This document shows positions 54,402 through 63,484 of a DNA stretch of 64,000 nucleotides, in pieces (positions within the stretch are counted from its first letter, which is position 1; each line of letters begins with the position of its first letter). Made by a program: the position numbers and the translations under genes. The notes below the pieces were generated by a model, which saw only the letters and a list, made by a program, of their open reading frames with translations, made no database searches and was not told where the DNA came from. The stretch covers positions 62,001 to 126,000 of the forward strand of contig NZ_JYMT01000012.1 in the NCBI RefSeq assembly GCF_000938305.1, in the 5' to 3' direction. The stretch is from Bradyrhizobium sp. LTSP885. GTDB taxonomy: Bacteria; Pseudomonadota; Alphaproteobacteria; Rhizobiales; Xanthobacteraceae.

Positions 54402-55913
54402 TCACGCGGCAATTCCGGCCATCATCAGGCCTAGGGTCTGCTCATCGGCATCGCGCGTCTTCTCGCCGACGACATGGCCCGCAAACATCACCAGGATACG
54501 GTCTGAAAGGGACCTGATCTCATCGAGTTCGACAGAGACCAGCAGGATCGCCTTGCCCGCATCGCGCATCTCGATGATCCGGCGGTGGATAAATTCGATG
54601 GCGCCGATGTCGACACCGCGGGTTGGCTGCCCGATGATCAGCATCTTCGGGTCCCGCTCGATCTCGCGGGCGACAACGATTTTCTGCTGGTTGCCCCCGG
54701 AAAAATTCGCAGTCTTCAGCCGCGGATTCGGCGGACGTATGTCGTATTTCTCAATCTTCTCCGTCGCATCCTTGCGGATCGCCTCAAGATCGAGCAGCGG
54801 GCCTTTGCTGTAGGCCGGGCTACGGTGATAACCGAGGACGGAGTTCTCGTATTCCTCGAATTTCAGCACGAGGCCCATATGGTGGCGGTCTTCCGGAATA
54901 TGCGCGAGGCCCATTTCTCGCAGTCCTGCCGGATCAGTCTGGTCGACGGTCTTGCCGTCGAGGACGATTTCGCCCGAGGTCGGCTTTCGGATCCCGGCAA
55001 TAGCTTCGAGCAGCTCCGACTGACCATTGCCCGCTACGCCCGCAATGCCGACTATCTCGCCAGCACGCACATCGAAGGAAACGTTATCGACCATGGTGAC
55101 ACCGCGATTGTCCCTGACCGACAGATTGCGGACCGACAATACGATATCACCCGGACTGGCCTCGCCTTTCTGCACGCGCAGAAGCACGCGGCGGCCGACC
55201 ATCAGTTCCGCCAGTTCCTCGACCGTCGTCTCGGCGGTCCTTAGGGTAGCGACCATTTCACCGCGGCGCATGACGGATACCGTATCGGTGATCGCCATGA
55301 TCTCCCGTAGCTTGTGGGTGATCAGGATCACCGTCTTGCCCTGGTCGCGCAGCACCTTGAGAATGCGGAAGAGGTGATCAGCTTCAGCAGGCGTCAATAC
55401 GCCCGTCGGCTCGTCGAGGATCAGGATTTCCGCGCCGCGATACATGGCTTTGAGTATTTCAACGCGCTGCTGCAGACCTACCGGGAGTTGCTCGATCATC
55501 GCGTCCGGATCGATCACCAGGCCGTACTCGTCTTCAAGACGCTTCAGTTCAGCCCGCGCCGACGCAATGCCCTTGGCCAGAAGCGCGCCACCTTCGGCGC
55601 CAAGCATGACGTTTTCCAGCACCGTGAAGTTTTCTACCAGCATGAAGTGCTGATGCACCATGCCGATACCGGCTTCGATCGCTGCCTGGCTGTCGCGGAC
55701 AGTCACAGGCTTGCCGTTGACGCGGATCTCGCCGCGGTCGGCATGATAGAAACCGTAGATGATCGACATCAGGGTCGATTTACCTGCACCGTTTTCCCCA
55801 ACGATGCCGTGGATCGTGCCCTTGGCGACGGTCAGATTGATGTCTTTGTTGGCGTGGACCGTGCCGAATTTCTTGTCGATGCCAACAAGCTCGATCGCAG
55901 GATCTTGGTTCAC
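54402..55913 (-). CDS. BMP-type nucleoside ABC transporter ATPase (two domains)
   Basis: 503 residues, duplicated ATPase as in RbsA/NupO. First domain: IHGIVGENGAGKSTLMSIIY, LPVGLQQRVEILKAM, ILILDEPTGVLTPAE. Second: VGIAGVAGNGQSELLEAIAG, TANFSGGNQQKIVVAREIE, LIIGQPTRGVDIGAI (Glu of Walker B replaced by Gln, usual for this second site). Drives the two permeases with the binding protein at 55979. Confidence 0.94.
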   Translation of the reverse strand: MNQDPAIELVGIDKKFGTVHANKDINLTVAKGTIHGIVGENGAGKSTLMSIIYGFYHADRGEIRVNGKPVTVRDSQAAIEAGIGMVHQHFMLVENFTVLENVMLGAEGGALLAKGIASARAELKRLEDEYGLVIDPDAMIEQLPVGLQQRVEILKAMYRGAEILILDEPTGVLTPAEADHLFRILKVLRDQGKTVILITHKLREIMAITDTVSVMRRGEMVATLRTAETTVEELAELMVGRRVLLRVQKGEASPGDIVLSVRNLSVRDNRGVTMVDNVSFDVRAGEIVGIAGVAGNGQSELLEAIAGIRKPTSGEIVLDGKTVDQTDPAGLREMGLAHIPEDRHHMGLVLKFEEYENSVLGYHRSPAYSKGPLLDLEAIRKDATEKIEKYDIRPPNPRLKTANFSGGNQQKIVVAREIERDPKMLIIGQPTRGVDIGAIEFIHRRIIEMRDAGKAILLVSVELDEIRSLSDRILVMFAGHVVGEKTRDADEQTLGLMMAGIAA

Positions 55914-55978
55914 TCTTCGGCCTTCTCCAATGAAGGATGCATGACGACTTTACCTCATCATGCGCGTCCGTTGCGCGA

Positions 55979-57007
55979 TCAGTCCGGGCAGGAATTGTCT
56001 GACATATAGTCGTGGACAGTGACCACTCCGGAGATGATGTTGGCCTTCGCTTTCTCGACGGCTGCGGTCATCTCAGGCGTTATGAGGTTCTTGTTGTTGT
56101 CATCGACGGCATAGCCGACACCGCCCTCCGCGACGCCGAGGGTTTGCTTACCCGCCGTAAACGCTTCCTTCCGGAAATCGGCGTAGGCATTGTAGACCGT
56201 CAAATCCACGCGCTTGATCATCGAGGTTAAAACAGAGCCCGGATGAACGAAATTCTGGTTGGAATCGACGCCGATTGACAGCTTGCCATTGTCAGCGGCA
56301 GCCTGCAACACGCCGAGGCCCGTGGCGCCCGCCGCCGCAAAGATCACGTCGACACCCTGGTCGATCTGGTTCTTGGCGAGTTCGCCGCCGCGCACCGGAT
56401 CCCGCCAGGCCGTACGGGTCGTGCCGGTCATATTCTGCAACACCTTGATGTCGGCATTGGCGGCACGGGCGCCCTGCTTGTAACCGCAGCCGAACTTGCG
56501 GATCAGCGGGATATCCATGCCGCCAACGAAGCCAACCTTGCCTGTCTTGGAGGCCATGCCCGCGAGAAGCCCAACGAGATAAGAGCCCTCCTGCTCCTTG
56601 TAGAGCACCGAGCGCACGTTCGGCAGATCGACGACGGCATCGACAATCACGAACTTTGTATCCGGATATTCGGCAGCGACCTTCTGCACGGCAGATGTCC
56701 ACGAGAACGACACCACGACAACCGGATTGAAGCCCCGGCTGGCGAAGTTGCGGATGGCCTGCTCGCCTTGCGCCTCTGCTGTCGGCTCGAAGTCGCGATA
56801 TTCGATGCCGGTCTCGTTCTTGAACTTCTCAGCGCCGCCGTAAGCAGCCTCATTCATGGACTTGTCGAATTTTCCGCCATTGGCATAAACGAGCGCCGGC
56901 TTCATTTCCGCTGCCAATGTCGGCGGAATCGATGCCGCCACCGTCGCCAATGCAACAGCACCGACTATGGCTTCAAACTTCTTCGCCGCTGATCGACCGC
57001 CCACCAT
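55979..57007 (-). CDS. BMP-family nucleoside-binding protein
   Basis: 342 residues. Signal FEAIVGAVALATVAASIPPTLAA shortened here to its core ALATVAASIPPTLAA; mature KPALVYANGGKFDKSMNEAA, FVGGMDIPLIRKFGCGY and DVIFAAAGATGLGVLQAA are BMP/PnrA-type nucleoside receptor blocks. Start ATG 57007 with GGAG eight bases upstream. First gene of the import operon; palindrome CACTTG-TATG-CAAGTG lies 128 bp upstream. Confidence 0.92.
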   Translation of the reverse strand: MVGGRSAAKKFEAIVGAVALATVAASIPPTLAAEMKPALVYANGGKFDKSMNEAAYGGAEKFKNETGIEYRDFEPTAEAQGEQAIRNFASRGFNPVVVVSFSWTSAVQKVAAEYPDTKFVIVDAVVDLPNVRSVLYKEQEGSYLVGLLAGMASKTGKVGFVGGMDIPLIRKFGCGYKQGARAANADIKVLQNMTGTTRTAWRDPVRGGELAKNQIDQGVDVIFAAAGATGLGVLQAAADNGKLSIGVDSNQNFVHPGSVLTSMIKRVDLTVYNAYADFRKEAFTAGKQTLGVAEGGVGYAVDDNNKNLITPEMTAAVEKAKANIISGVVTVHDYMSDNSCPD

Positions 57008-57134
57008 TGCCGCGTCTCCATCGTTTGAAGAGTGTGCCGTTGAGATGCATCGCTTCTTCCGTCGGTCGGACAATTCGGGTGATCGCAAGCGTCCTGCACG
57101 GGCCGGAATTGAGAAGAGAAGGTATACGCCAATT

Positions 57135-57150
57135 CACTTGTATGCAAGTG
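57135..57150. promoter_or_regulatory. Palindrome before nucleoside importer
   Basis: CACTTG-TATG-CAAGTG, perfect 6-bp arms. The 18-mer from 57135 matches the site at 58654 at 15 of 18 positions. The CTTGTATNCAAG form resembles GntR-family operators (inference). Confidence 0.55.
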
Positions 57151-57414
57151 ATCTTGCCAACCGGACTTTTTGCAGCAATGGAGTGGATGCCAGGCGCTCC
57201 CCTACGGAACAAGCACCAAAAACAAGACCGCCGGATTACAGTCCAGCGGCCAGTCTTCGGGAGAAACCCTTCATGGATTTCTTGCGTGCTTGAGAAGGAC
57301 GCTTTCCAAACGATCCTTCAGATCGAAGCACAAACGGAACCAGGTCGAGACGGGCAAAGCCCTCGCGCCAAGACCGTATCCGCCGTCAAGACGTTCGGCG
57401 CGAGCGAGGGTTCT

Positions 57415-58623
57415 TCATTTTTTTACGAGTGAGCACTCGGACTCGCTTAGCGGTCGAAAGATCTCATCACCCGGTAGCGTATCCAGGACGCGCTCGAGAT
57501 CCCAAGGGTCCTGCGTGTCACCCTTACGCGGCACCTCTACCAGATACATGTCATGTACCAAGCGTCCGTCATCCCGAATCTTACCGTGCCGAATGACCGC
57601 GTCGCTAACAGGCATTTCTCTCATCTTCGCGGCGACGAGGTCCGCGTCTACCGTTTTGGCCTCGGCAACCGCACGGAGATAGTGGCGAACTGCCGAGTAC
57701 ACGCCGGCCTGCCCCATCGTCGGCATAGCCTTGTGGCGTTCGAAAAACTTCCTTGCAAAAGCGCGACTCTCGTCGTCGTAGTTCCACGTAAAGCCGGTGA
57801 TGTAAGTCAGGCCCTGTCCGATATCGAGGCCCATGCTTTTTACGTCCGTGAGAAACGTCGCGGGTGCCACGAACGTAACGCCTGATTTCTGCAGACCGAA
57901 CTCGTTGGCGGTCTTGAGCGTGTTGACGATGTCGTTACCGCCGCTTGCCACAACGACCGCACGGGCGTTCGATGCCTGGGCGAACAGTATCTGCGAGCTA
58001 AAGTCCTGCATTCCCACCGGATGCTTCACAGCTCCCAACGTCTTGCCACCTGTCTGATCGATCGCTTTCCGGAAGTCTGATTCGAGCGCGAGGCCGAATG
58101 CGTAGTCGGCAGTGATGAAGAACCAGGTATCGAGCTTCTTGCGTGCCAGCGCCTTCACCAAACCGTAGGAGTTGGAATAGGTATCCCACATCCAATGAAA
58201 GGACGTTGGAGAGCAGCTCTTGTTGGTAAGAGCCAACGAGCCGGCTGTTGTCGTGATGTTGATCCGCTTCAAATTCCTTGCGATCTCCTGCACGGCGAGC
58301 GCCGTTCCGGAATTCGGCATGTCGACAATCACCTGGACACCTTCGCGGTCGTACCAACGCCGAGCAAGACTGGAGGCGATATCGGGCTTGTTCTGGTGAT
58401 CGCCTCCGAGAACCTTGATCGGCTTGCCTAACACCGTTCCACCGACTTCATCGATCGCCATTTGGGCGGCAACAAGGGAGCCCGGACCACTCTGGTCGGC
58501 AAAATTGCCTGACATGTCGTTGAGGACCCCGATCACTATCGATGATGGCTCACTCTGAGCTACCGCCGCAGAGATCGAGCAAACGAGGAGGCTAACCGCG
58601 AGAATGGTTGAGCGCAGCGGCAT
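57415..58623 (-). CDS. LivK-type ABC substrate-binding protein
   Basis: 402 residues. Signal STILAVSLLVCSISAAVAQ; family-6 periplasmic fold: SIVIGVLNDMSGNFADQSGP, AAQMAIDEVGG, WFFITADYAFGLALESDFRK. Such receptors bind amino acids, amides or aromatic acids. No permease or ATPase of its class is adjacent, so it depends on components elsewhere or is an orphan. ATG 58623. 166 bp downstream of the Mo-hydroxylase small subunit. Confidence 0.92.
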   Translation of the reverse strand: MPLRSTILAVSLLVCSISAAVAQSEPSSIVIGVLNDMSGNFADQSGPGSLVAAQMAIDEVGGTVLGKPIKVLGGDHQNKPDIASSLARRWYDREGVQVIVDMPNSGTALAVQEIARNLKRINITTTAGSLALTNKSCSPTSFHWMWDTYSNSYGLVKALARKKLDTWFFITADYAFGLALESDFRKAIDQTGGKTLGAVKHPVGMQDFSSQILFAQASNARAVVVASGGNDIVNTLKTANEFGLQKSGVTFVAPATFLTDVKSMGLDIGQGLTYITGFTWNYDDESRAFARKFFERHKAMPTMGQAGVYSAVRHYLRAVAEAKTVDADLVAAKMREMPVSDAVIRHGKIRDDGRLVHDMYLVEVPRKGDTQDPWDLERVLDTLPGDEIFRPLSESECSLVKK

Positions 58624-58653
58624 GAAATGGCCTCCGTTCAGATCGACATTAAT

Positions 58654-58671
58654 CGCTTGTATACTAGTGAT
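58654..58671. promoter_or_regulatory. Related palindrome before LivK-like gene
   Basis: CGCTTGTATACTAGTGAT, 15 of 18 matches to the site at 57135, 30 bp before the start codon. Confidence 0.5.
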
Positions 58672-58789
58672 ATTGCGAGGCTTGTCAACTCGCGAACATT
58701 TTGTGAGGCGGCTTTGCCTGAGCGCGAATCCCAATCTTGCCGCTACGAACGGATCAGCGAAGACCGTTCGGCTATCGTGCGTTCGTTCG

Positions 58790-59959
58790 TCAACCACCGG
58801 ATCTGCGCAGCAATCTTCTCCACAGGCGAGCAGCTTGCCATCGCAGCAAGCCACTTAGACTCAGGCCGTCCGCACTGATTTTTCTGACATTGCCGCGACT
58901 TTGTAGACGGCGCGCCAGATTTTCAGAAAACTGTTCGATGATGAAGCTTGCGAAATCATTGACGATGGCCGGCCGTGAGAACTGCGCCAACATACCCTGC
59001 AGTGTAAACGTCAGCTGGATGTCCAGCACGGTCGATTCTTGCTTACCCGACGACATCTTGAATTGGAGTTCGCCAGATGCGCGAGAGTTCGAAAGCGAGT
59101 CCCTGCCCCCGCCGATCACCGACCCAGTCTTGTTCAGCTCGTGCCGCGTGTACGAAGCCTCACCTACGAAATGTGCTTTGATGGGCCCCATCTTGATCCC
59201 GACGCGGCCATGCAGCCGGTCTCCATCTGTTTCAGTCAGTTCGGCTCCTGGCAAGCACGCTGCGATAGCATACGGATCTTCGAATTCCTTCCAGACTTGT
59301 TTGACCGGGTATGCGATTTCTATGGTCCTATTCACGGAAAACCCGCCGGCCGCGGATTTGGCGACCGCGCCAGCGGGCACCGCAACGGCGGCGGCTACCG
59401 ATCTCTCGACCGGCCTCGCGTCGATCGGCGGAGCCACCAAGTTCGGCGTGATTGCCGCGGTCGCAGGAGGCGTCAGGTTGGTCTTGGCCGGCCCTTCCAT
59501 CTGAATGGCCACATCCTGAATTGCCTTCACAATGCCTACGTAACCGGTGCAGCGGCAAAGATTGCCCGCAAGTTCCTCCCTGATGCGGTCTTCATCCACC
59601 ACACCCAACCGTATGATGATATCCCGACCCGTGATCAACATCCCCGCCGTGCAGAAGCCGCACTGCAGGGCATGATGGACCGAGAAGGCCTTGCGAAGGC
59701 GCGCCATCACCTCGTCGTCGTCGAAGCCTTCGATGGTTCGAACTTTACGGCCGTCGGTCTGGATAGCGTAGAGAATGCATGAGCGCACCGGCGCATCGTC
59801 GACGATCACCGTGCAGGCGCCGCAAACGCCGTGCTCGCACCCAAGATGCGTACCGGTCAGTCCACAGTCGTCTCGGAGAAAGTCACCGAGACTCGTACGC
59901 GGATCGACGTCCCCGCCGGTCTGCGCCCCATTGATCGAGGTGGAAATGTTTTGGGTCAT
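58790..59959 (-). CDS. Mo-hydroxylase [2Fe-2S] subunit fused to CoxG-like domain
   Basis: 389 residues, against about 160 for a normal small subunit. Residues 1-155: THLGCEHGVCGACTVIVDD, ALQCGFCTAGML and NLCRCTGYVGIVKAI (two [2Fe-2S] clusters). A Pro/Ala-rich linker (about 156-200) leads to a SRPBCC/CoxG domain, about 205-350: FSVNRTIEIAYPVKQVWKEF, AACLPGAELTETDGDRLHG, GIKMGPIKAHFVGEASY. C-terminal Arg/Leu-rich helix LLRWQAARLWRRLLRR may touch the membrane, as proposed for CoxG (inference). Last gene of the large, FAD and small subunit operon; start ATG 59959 overlaps FAD gene by ATGA. Confidence 0.9.
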   Translation of the reverse strand: MTQNISTSINGAQTGGDVDPRTSLGDFLRDDCGLTGTHLGCEHGVCGACTVIVDDAPVRSCILYAIQTDGRKVRTIEGFDDDEVMARLRKAFSVHHALQCGFCTAGMLITGRDIIIRLGVVDEDRIREELAGNLCRCTGYVGIVKAIQDVAIQMEGPAKTNLTPPATAAITPNLVAPPIDARPVERSVAAAVAVPAGAVAKSAAGGFSVNRTIEIAYPVKQVWKEFEDPYAIAACLPGAELTETDGDRLHGRVGIKMGPIKAHFVGEASYTRHELNKTGSVIGGGRDSLSNSRASGELQFKMSSGKQESTVLDIQLTFTLQGMLAQFSRPAIVNDFASFIIEQFSENLARRLQSRGNVRKISADGLSLSGLLRWQAARLWRRLLRRSGG

Positions 59960-60786
59960 TGAAGGACCAATTTCTCGATGGCACGGGCAAGGACCGTAGT
60001 CTGAAGCTGAATATCGAAGGAATCGGCGGCAGTGCCAGCCGTCTGGACAGCCGAGTAGATAGCATCGAGCGGCAGCCGTCGTTTCGAATCCGACAAAAGC
60101 GCTTCCGCCAAGGACCGCATAACGACCGGCGGCGCATCGGGAGTGCCCAGAACGATACGGCAGAAACCGCTTGTGTCATCCAGGACCACCACCGCGGCCG
60201 CATCGGCGAACTTTCCGACCTTCCGGCTGAATTTCTGGTGCGACCAGACCGCCGTGGACGACAACTTGTCCGTCTCGATACCGACGATCAGTTCGTCTTC
60301 CGCGAGGACCGTCGTGAACGGCGCGCGCATCAGCGATTGCACCGGAACTGAACGCTTTCCGTTCGGGCCTCGAACGGAAACTGCCGCGTCCAGAGCGGTC
60401 AACGCCAGTATCCAGTCCGCAGCCGGATCCGCATGCGCGAGGCTGCCGCCGATCGTTCCGCGGTTTCTGACCGCCCGATAGGCGATGCGTCGGGCGACGG
60501 CCTGCATGAGCCCTGCGGCCGACGCAGGCAGGACTCCGTCCTCGATCGCCGCGTGGGTCGTACCGGCGCCGATGAAGAGTTTACCGCCAACATCCTGCAC
60601 GCGCTTGAGTTCGGTGACGCCGGCGATATCGATCAAAACGCTCGGGCGGGCGAGGCGCAAGTTCAACATCGGACCGAGCGATTGTCCCCCGGCTATGATC
60701 TTGGCCGTCCCGGCACTCGCCGCGAGCCCCTGCACGGCCTCATCGATCGAAGTTGCACGCCAATATTCGAACGGAGCCGGCTTCAC
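59956..60786 (-). CDS. Mo-hydroxylase FAD-binding subunit
   Basis: 276 residues from GTG 60786. IIAGGQSLGPMLNLRLARPS and RNRGTIGGSLAHADPAADW are the FAD motifs. GTGA overlap with the large-subunit stop at 60783 and ATGA with the small subunit fix both ends. Middle electron carrier of the second Mo-hydroxylase. Confidence 0.92.
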   Translation of the reverse strand: MKPAPFEYWRATSIDEAVQGLAASAGTAKIIAGGQSLGPMLNLRLARPSVLIDIAGVTELKRVQDVGGKLFIGAGTTHAAIEDGVLPASAAGLMQAVARRIAYRAVRNRGTIGGSLAHADPAADWILALTALDAAVSVRGPNGKRSVPVQSLMRAPFTTVLAEDELIVGIETDKLSSTAVWSHQKFSRKVGKFADAAAVVVLDDTSGFCRIVLGTPDAPPVVMRSLAEALLSDSKRRLPLDAIYSAVQTAGTAADSFDIQLQTTVLARAIEKLVLQ

Positions 60787-63146
60787 GCGCCTGCTCCCCG
60801 GCGCCCGAGTTCCCATCGTTCAATCGCGCCGTATAGCCGCCGGGGCGTCAGCGGTGTCGTGTTAACTTCCACCCCAGTGCCGGCAAACGCGTCGTTGACT
60901 GCGTTGAAGATGGCCGCCGGTGGAGGAATGGCTCCGCCCTCGCCGACGCCCTTGATGCCGTAGGCCGTGTTCGGAGACAGGGTCTCGATGTGATGGAGCC
61001 GGATATTCGGCATTTCCGCGGCGCCCGGCATCAGATAGTCGGCCAGCGTCGATGCAAGCGGCTGACCGTTGGTGTCGAACTGCATCTCCTCCAGCAGGGC
61101 GGTACCGATGCCTTGCGCGGCCCCTCCATAGGTCTGCCCGGCCACGATCAGAGGGTTAACGCGACGGCCGCAATCTTCGACGATGACGTAATCGAGAATC
61201 CGGAGCGCGCCGGTCAAACGGTCGATCGAAACGACCGCCGCATGCGTCCCGTAGCTGTATTGCCCGGTGTCGACCTTCGGCCTGTAAAGGCCCAGCACTT
61301 CCAGGCCGCAGACCGACAATTCTCCCGAAAGCTGTTCGGGCCGCATGTACCAGGTACGGGCTACTTCCGGCACCGAGATATTGCCCGACGGCCCGTAGAA
61401 CGTCCCCGCTCGCAGCACGACCGAGTCGGCGCCGCACTGCAGCAGGTGGGCCGCGATCGGGCGCATCCGCTCTGCCAGGATCCTGCACCCTTCCGCGACG
61501 GCGCCGCCCGCCATCGTGATCGAACGCGACGCGTAGGTCCCGGTGGAGAACGGTGTCAGCTCGGTATCTCCGTGAACGACGGCGATCTTGCCAAGATCGA
61601 TGCCGAGCACCTCATGCGCGATCTGCGCAAGCGACGTCTCCATGCCCTGTCCGTGCGACTGCACGCCGACGCGGATTTCCAATCCGCCGTCTGGCGTGAA
61701 GCGCAACGTCGCCGGTTCCGCACCGGGCACGAACGGAAGGCCCACGGCCGCAAACAGCTTGGTGCCGTGTGCCGTCATCTCGATGTAGTTCGCGAATCCC
61801 ACTCCGATCAGATGCCCACCGTCTGCCATAGCGGCCTGCTTTCGGCGCACCGCGGGGAGATCGATCTCCTTGACCGCGATGTCGAGGCTTCGACGATAGT
61901 CTCCGCTGTCGTAGACCTTGCCGGTCGGATTCACGTAGGGCATCGCGTCTTCCGGAACGAGATTCTCGCGACGCACCTCCCAGGGTTCACGGCCGACGGC
62001 CCTCGCCACGGCATCGATCGTCAACTCCATCGCGAAGCAGATGCCGGTTCGAGCAACCCCACGATACGGCAGGATCGCCGGTTTGTTGGTGGCGACGGAC
62101 CAGGACTTCGAACGATAGCCCTTGAACGCATAAGGGCCAGGGAAATGGCCGGCGGCCATCGTCGCCTCGAGACACGCCGTAAACGGCCATACCGAATAAG
62201 CGCCGGCATCGACGGTGATCTCCGCATCGATGCCAAGCAGCTTGCCCCGGACGTCGGCATAGGCGGTCACCGAATAGAAATGTTCGCGGCAGTTGGCGCC
62301 TGACGTCAGGTGCTCGCGCCGGTCTTCGGTCCAACGAAATGGCTTCCGAAAAGTCATTGCAAGCCACGCGATGCAGAGCTCTTCCGCCTGCAGCACGCAC
62401 TTGTAGCCAAAGCCGCCACCCACATCCGGCGCAACGACACGGACCGCACCCTGATCCAGTCCCAGATGCTCAGCGATGCCAGTACGGATCATGTGGGGCA
62501 CCTGGGTCGAAGTGTAGACGACCAGCTGGCTCTTGAGATCGTCCCAATAAGCCAGGATCGCCTTGCCCTCCATGGAGTTCACCACTTGGCGGGACATATG
62601 GAATTCGCGTTTGACCGTCACGGCGGCGGCCTTCGCGATCTCCTCGATACCGTTATCACTCGAGGTCTCGAGAAAGGTGTGCGCACCCCATTCGTCGTGC
62701 ACGTAGGGACCGCCATTCACGGCTTTGGCGTCGACCACGGCCGTCAGCTCTTCCAGATGGACATCGACGGATTCTGCCAGATCTTCGGCCAGCGCTCTCG
62801 ACGGCGCGACGCACATAGCGATGGGCTCGCCGACGAAGCGGACTTTGCCGTGAGCAAGCGGATGGTGGTCGGACGCCCGGAAGCCCGGGGCACGCATGAC
62901 CGAGCGTATCGGTTTCACGCCCGCGAGATCGTCGCGAATGAATACCCACCCGGCGGCTCCCGCAGGTTTGGCAATCGACACGATGAGCGCGTGGGCCAGC
63001 GGGCTGCGGACGAACGCAACCTCGCTGAGGCCGTCCATTTTGAAGTCGGGAATAAACCGCCCCCGGCCCCGCATATGCCGGTCATCTTCCTTGCGTAGGA
63101 CGCTTGAACCGATGCCCTGCCCTGCCGCGTCGATCGCGTCGTCCAT
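60783..63146 (-). CDS. Mo-hydroxylase large (molybdopterin) subunit
   Basis: 787 residues, normal length. GSSVLRKEDDRHMRGRGRFI at the N-terminus, VVAPDVGGGFGYKCVLQAEE, LPYRGVARTGICFAMELTID (active-site loop of the non-CO-dehydrogenase type), VQSHGQGMETSLAQIAHEVL, YGIKGVGEGGAIPPPAA with catalytic Glu. It hydroxylates a heterocycle or aldehyde; the substrate is not readable. Neighbours import and cut nucleosides, so a purine-like or related ring is one possibility. Divergent from a LysR gene. Confidence 0.92.
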   Translation of the reverse strand: MDDAIDAAGQGIGSSVLRKEDDRHMRGRGRFIPDFKMDGLSEVAFVRSPLAHALIVSIAKPAGAAGWVFIRDDLAGVKPIRSVMRAPGFRASDHHPLAHGKVRFVGEPIAMCVAPSRALAEDLAESVDVHLEELTAVVDAKAVNGGPYVHDEWGAHTFLETSSDNGIEEIAKAAAVTVKREFHMSRQVVNSMEGKAILAYWDDLKSQLVVYTSTQVPHMIRTGIAEHLGLDQGAVRVVAPDVGGGFGYKCVLQAEELCIAWLAMTFRKPFRWTEDRREHLTSGANCREHFYSVTAYADVRGKLLGIDAEITVDAGAYSVWPFTACLEATMAAGHFPGPYAFKGYRSKSWSVATNKPAILPYRGVARTGICFAMELTIDAVARAVGREPWEVRRENLVPEDAMPYVNPTGKVYDSGDYRRSLDIAVKEIDLPAVRRKQAAMADGGHLIGVGFANYIEMTAHGTKLFAAVGLPFVPGAEPATLRFTPDGGLEIRVGVQSHGQGMETSLAQIAHEVLGIDLGKIAVVHGDTELTPFSTGTYASRSITMAGGAVAEGCRILAERMRPIAAHLLQCGADSVVLRAGTFYGPSGNISVPEVARTWYMRPEQLSGELSVCGLEVLGLYRPKVDTGQYSYGTHAAVVSIDRLTGALRILDYVIVEDCGRRVNPLIVAGQTYGGAAQGIGTALLEEMQFDTNGQPLASTLADYLMPGAAEMPNIRLHHIETLSPNTAYGIKGVGEGGAIPPPAAIFNAVNDAFAGTGVEVNTTPLTPRRLYGAIERWELGRRGAGA

Positions 63147-63173
63147 CGTCGCTTCCTCAAGATCCAGGAGTCT

Positions 63174-63245
63174 TCAGCGGCCGAGATACGCTGACCGCAC
63201 CTCGGCATTTTCAATCCCGCCCACCGTATTCACCCTGTCGAAGAC
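63174..63245 (-). pseudogene. C-terminal tail of a Liv-type ABC ATPase (remnant)
   Basis: About 23 codons ending NAEVRSAYLGR-stop, 27 bp before the large-subunit start. V-R-x-A-Y-L-G at a C-terminus is typical of LivG/LivF ATPases, and a LivK-type receptor follows the operon. No further ATPase sequence is present. Weak but specific. Confidence 0.3.
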
Positions 63246-63484
63246 GACCTCGATTCAGTTCAGAGGAATCCTGCCGAACAGATATTCCGGAGCCGCGGTG
63301 TCGGTAACTCCGGTATTTTCCGAGGCATTTTTCGACAATGAGAAGGGTGCGACGTCGATAGTTGCAGCGGAGCTTGAAGATATCTGCAGTCAAATTCTAA
63401 GCACTAAGTCTGCCATGCATCAATCGCATTTATAGGATACATTCTATTCAATAAGTGTATACTTGGCGGAAACTGGAGCCGGCG

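Noticed and set aside
60990..62303. 437-codon plus-strand frame
   Set aside because: Antisense to the second large Mo-subunit; no recognisable domain.
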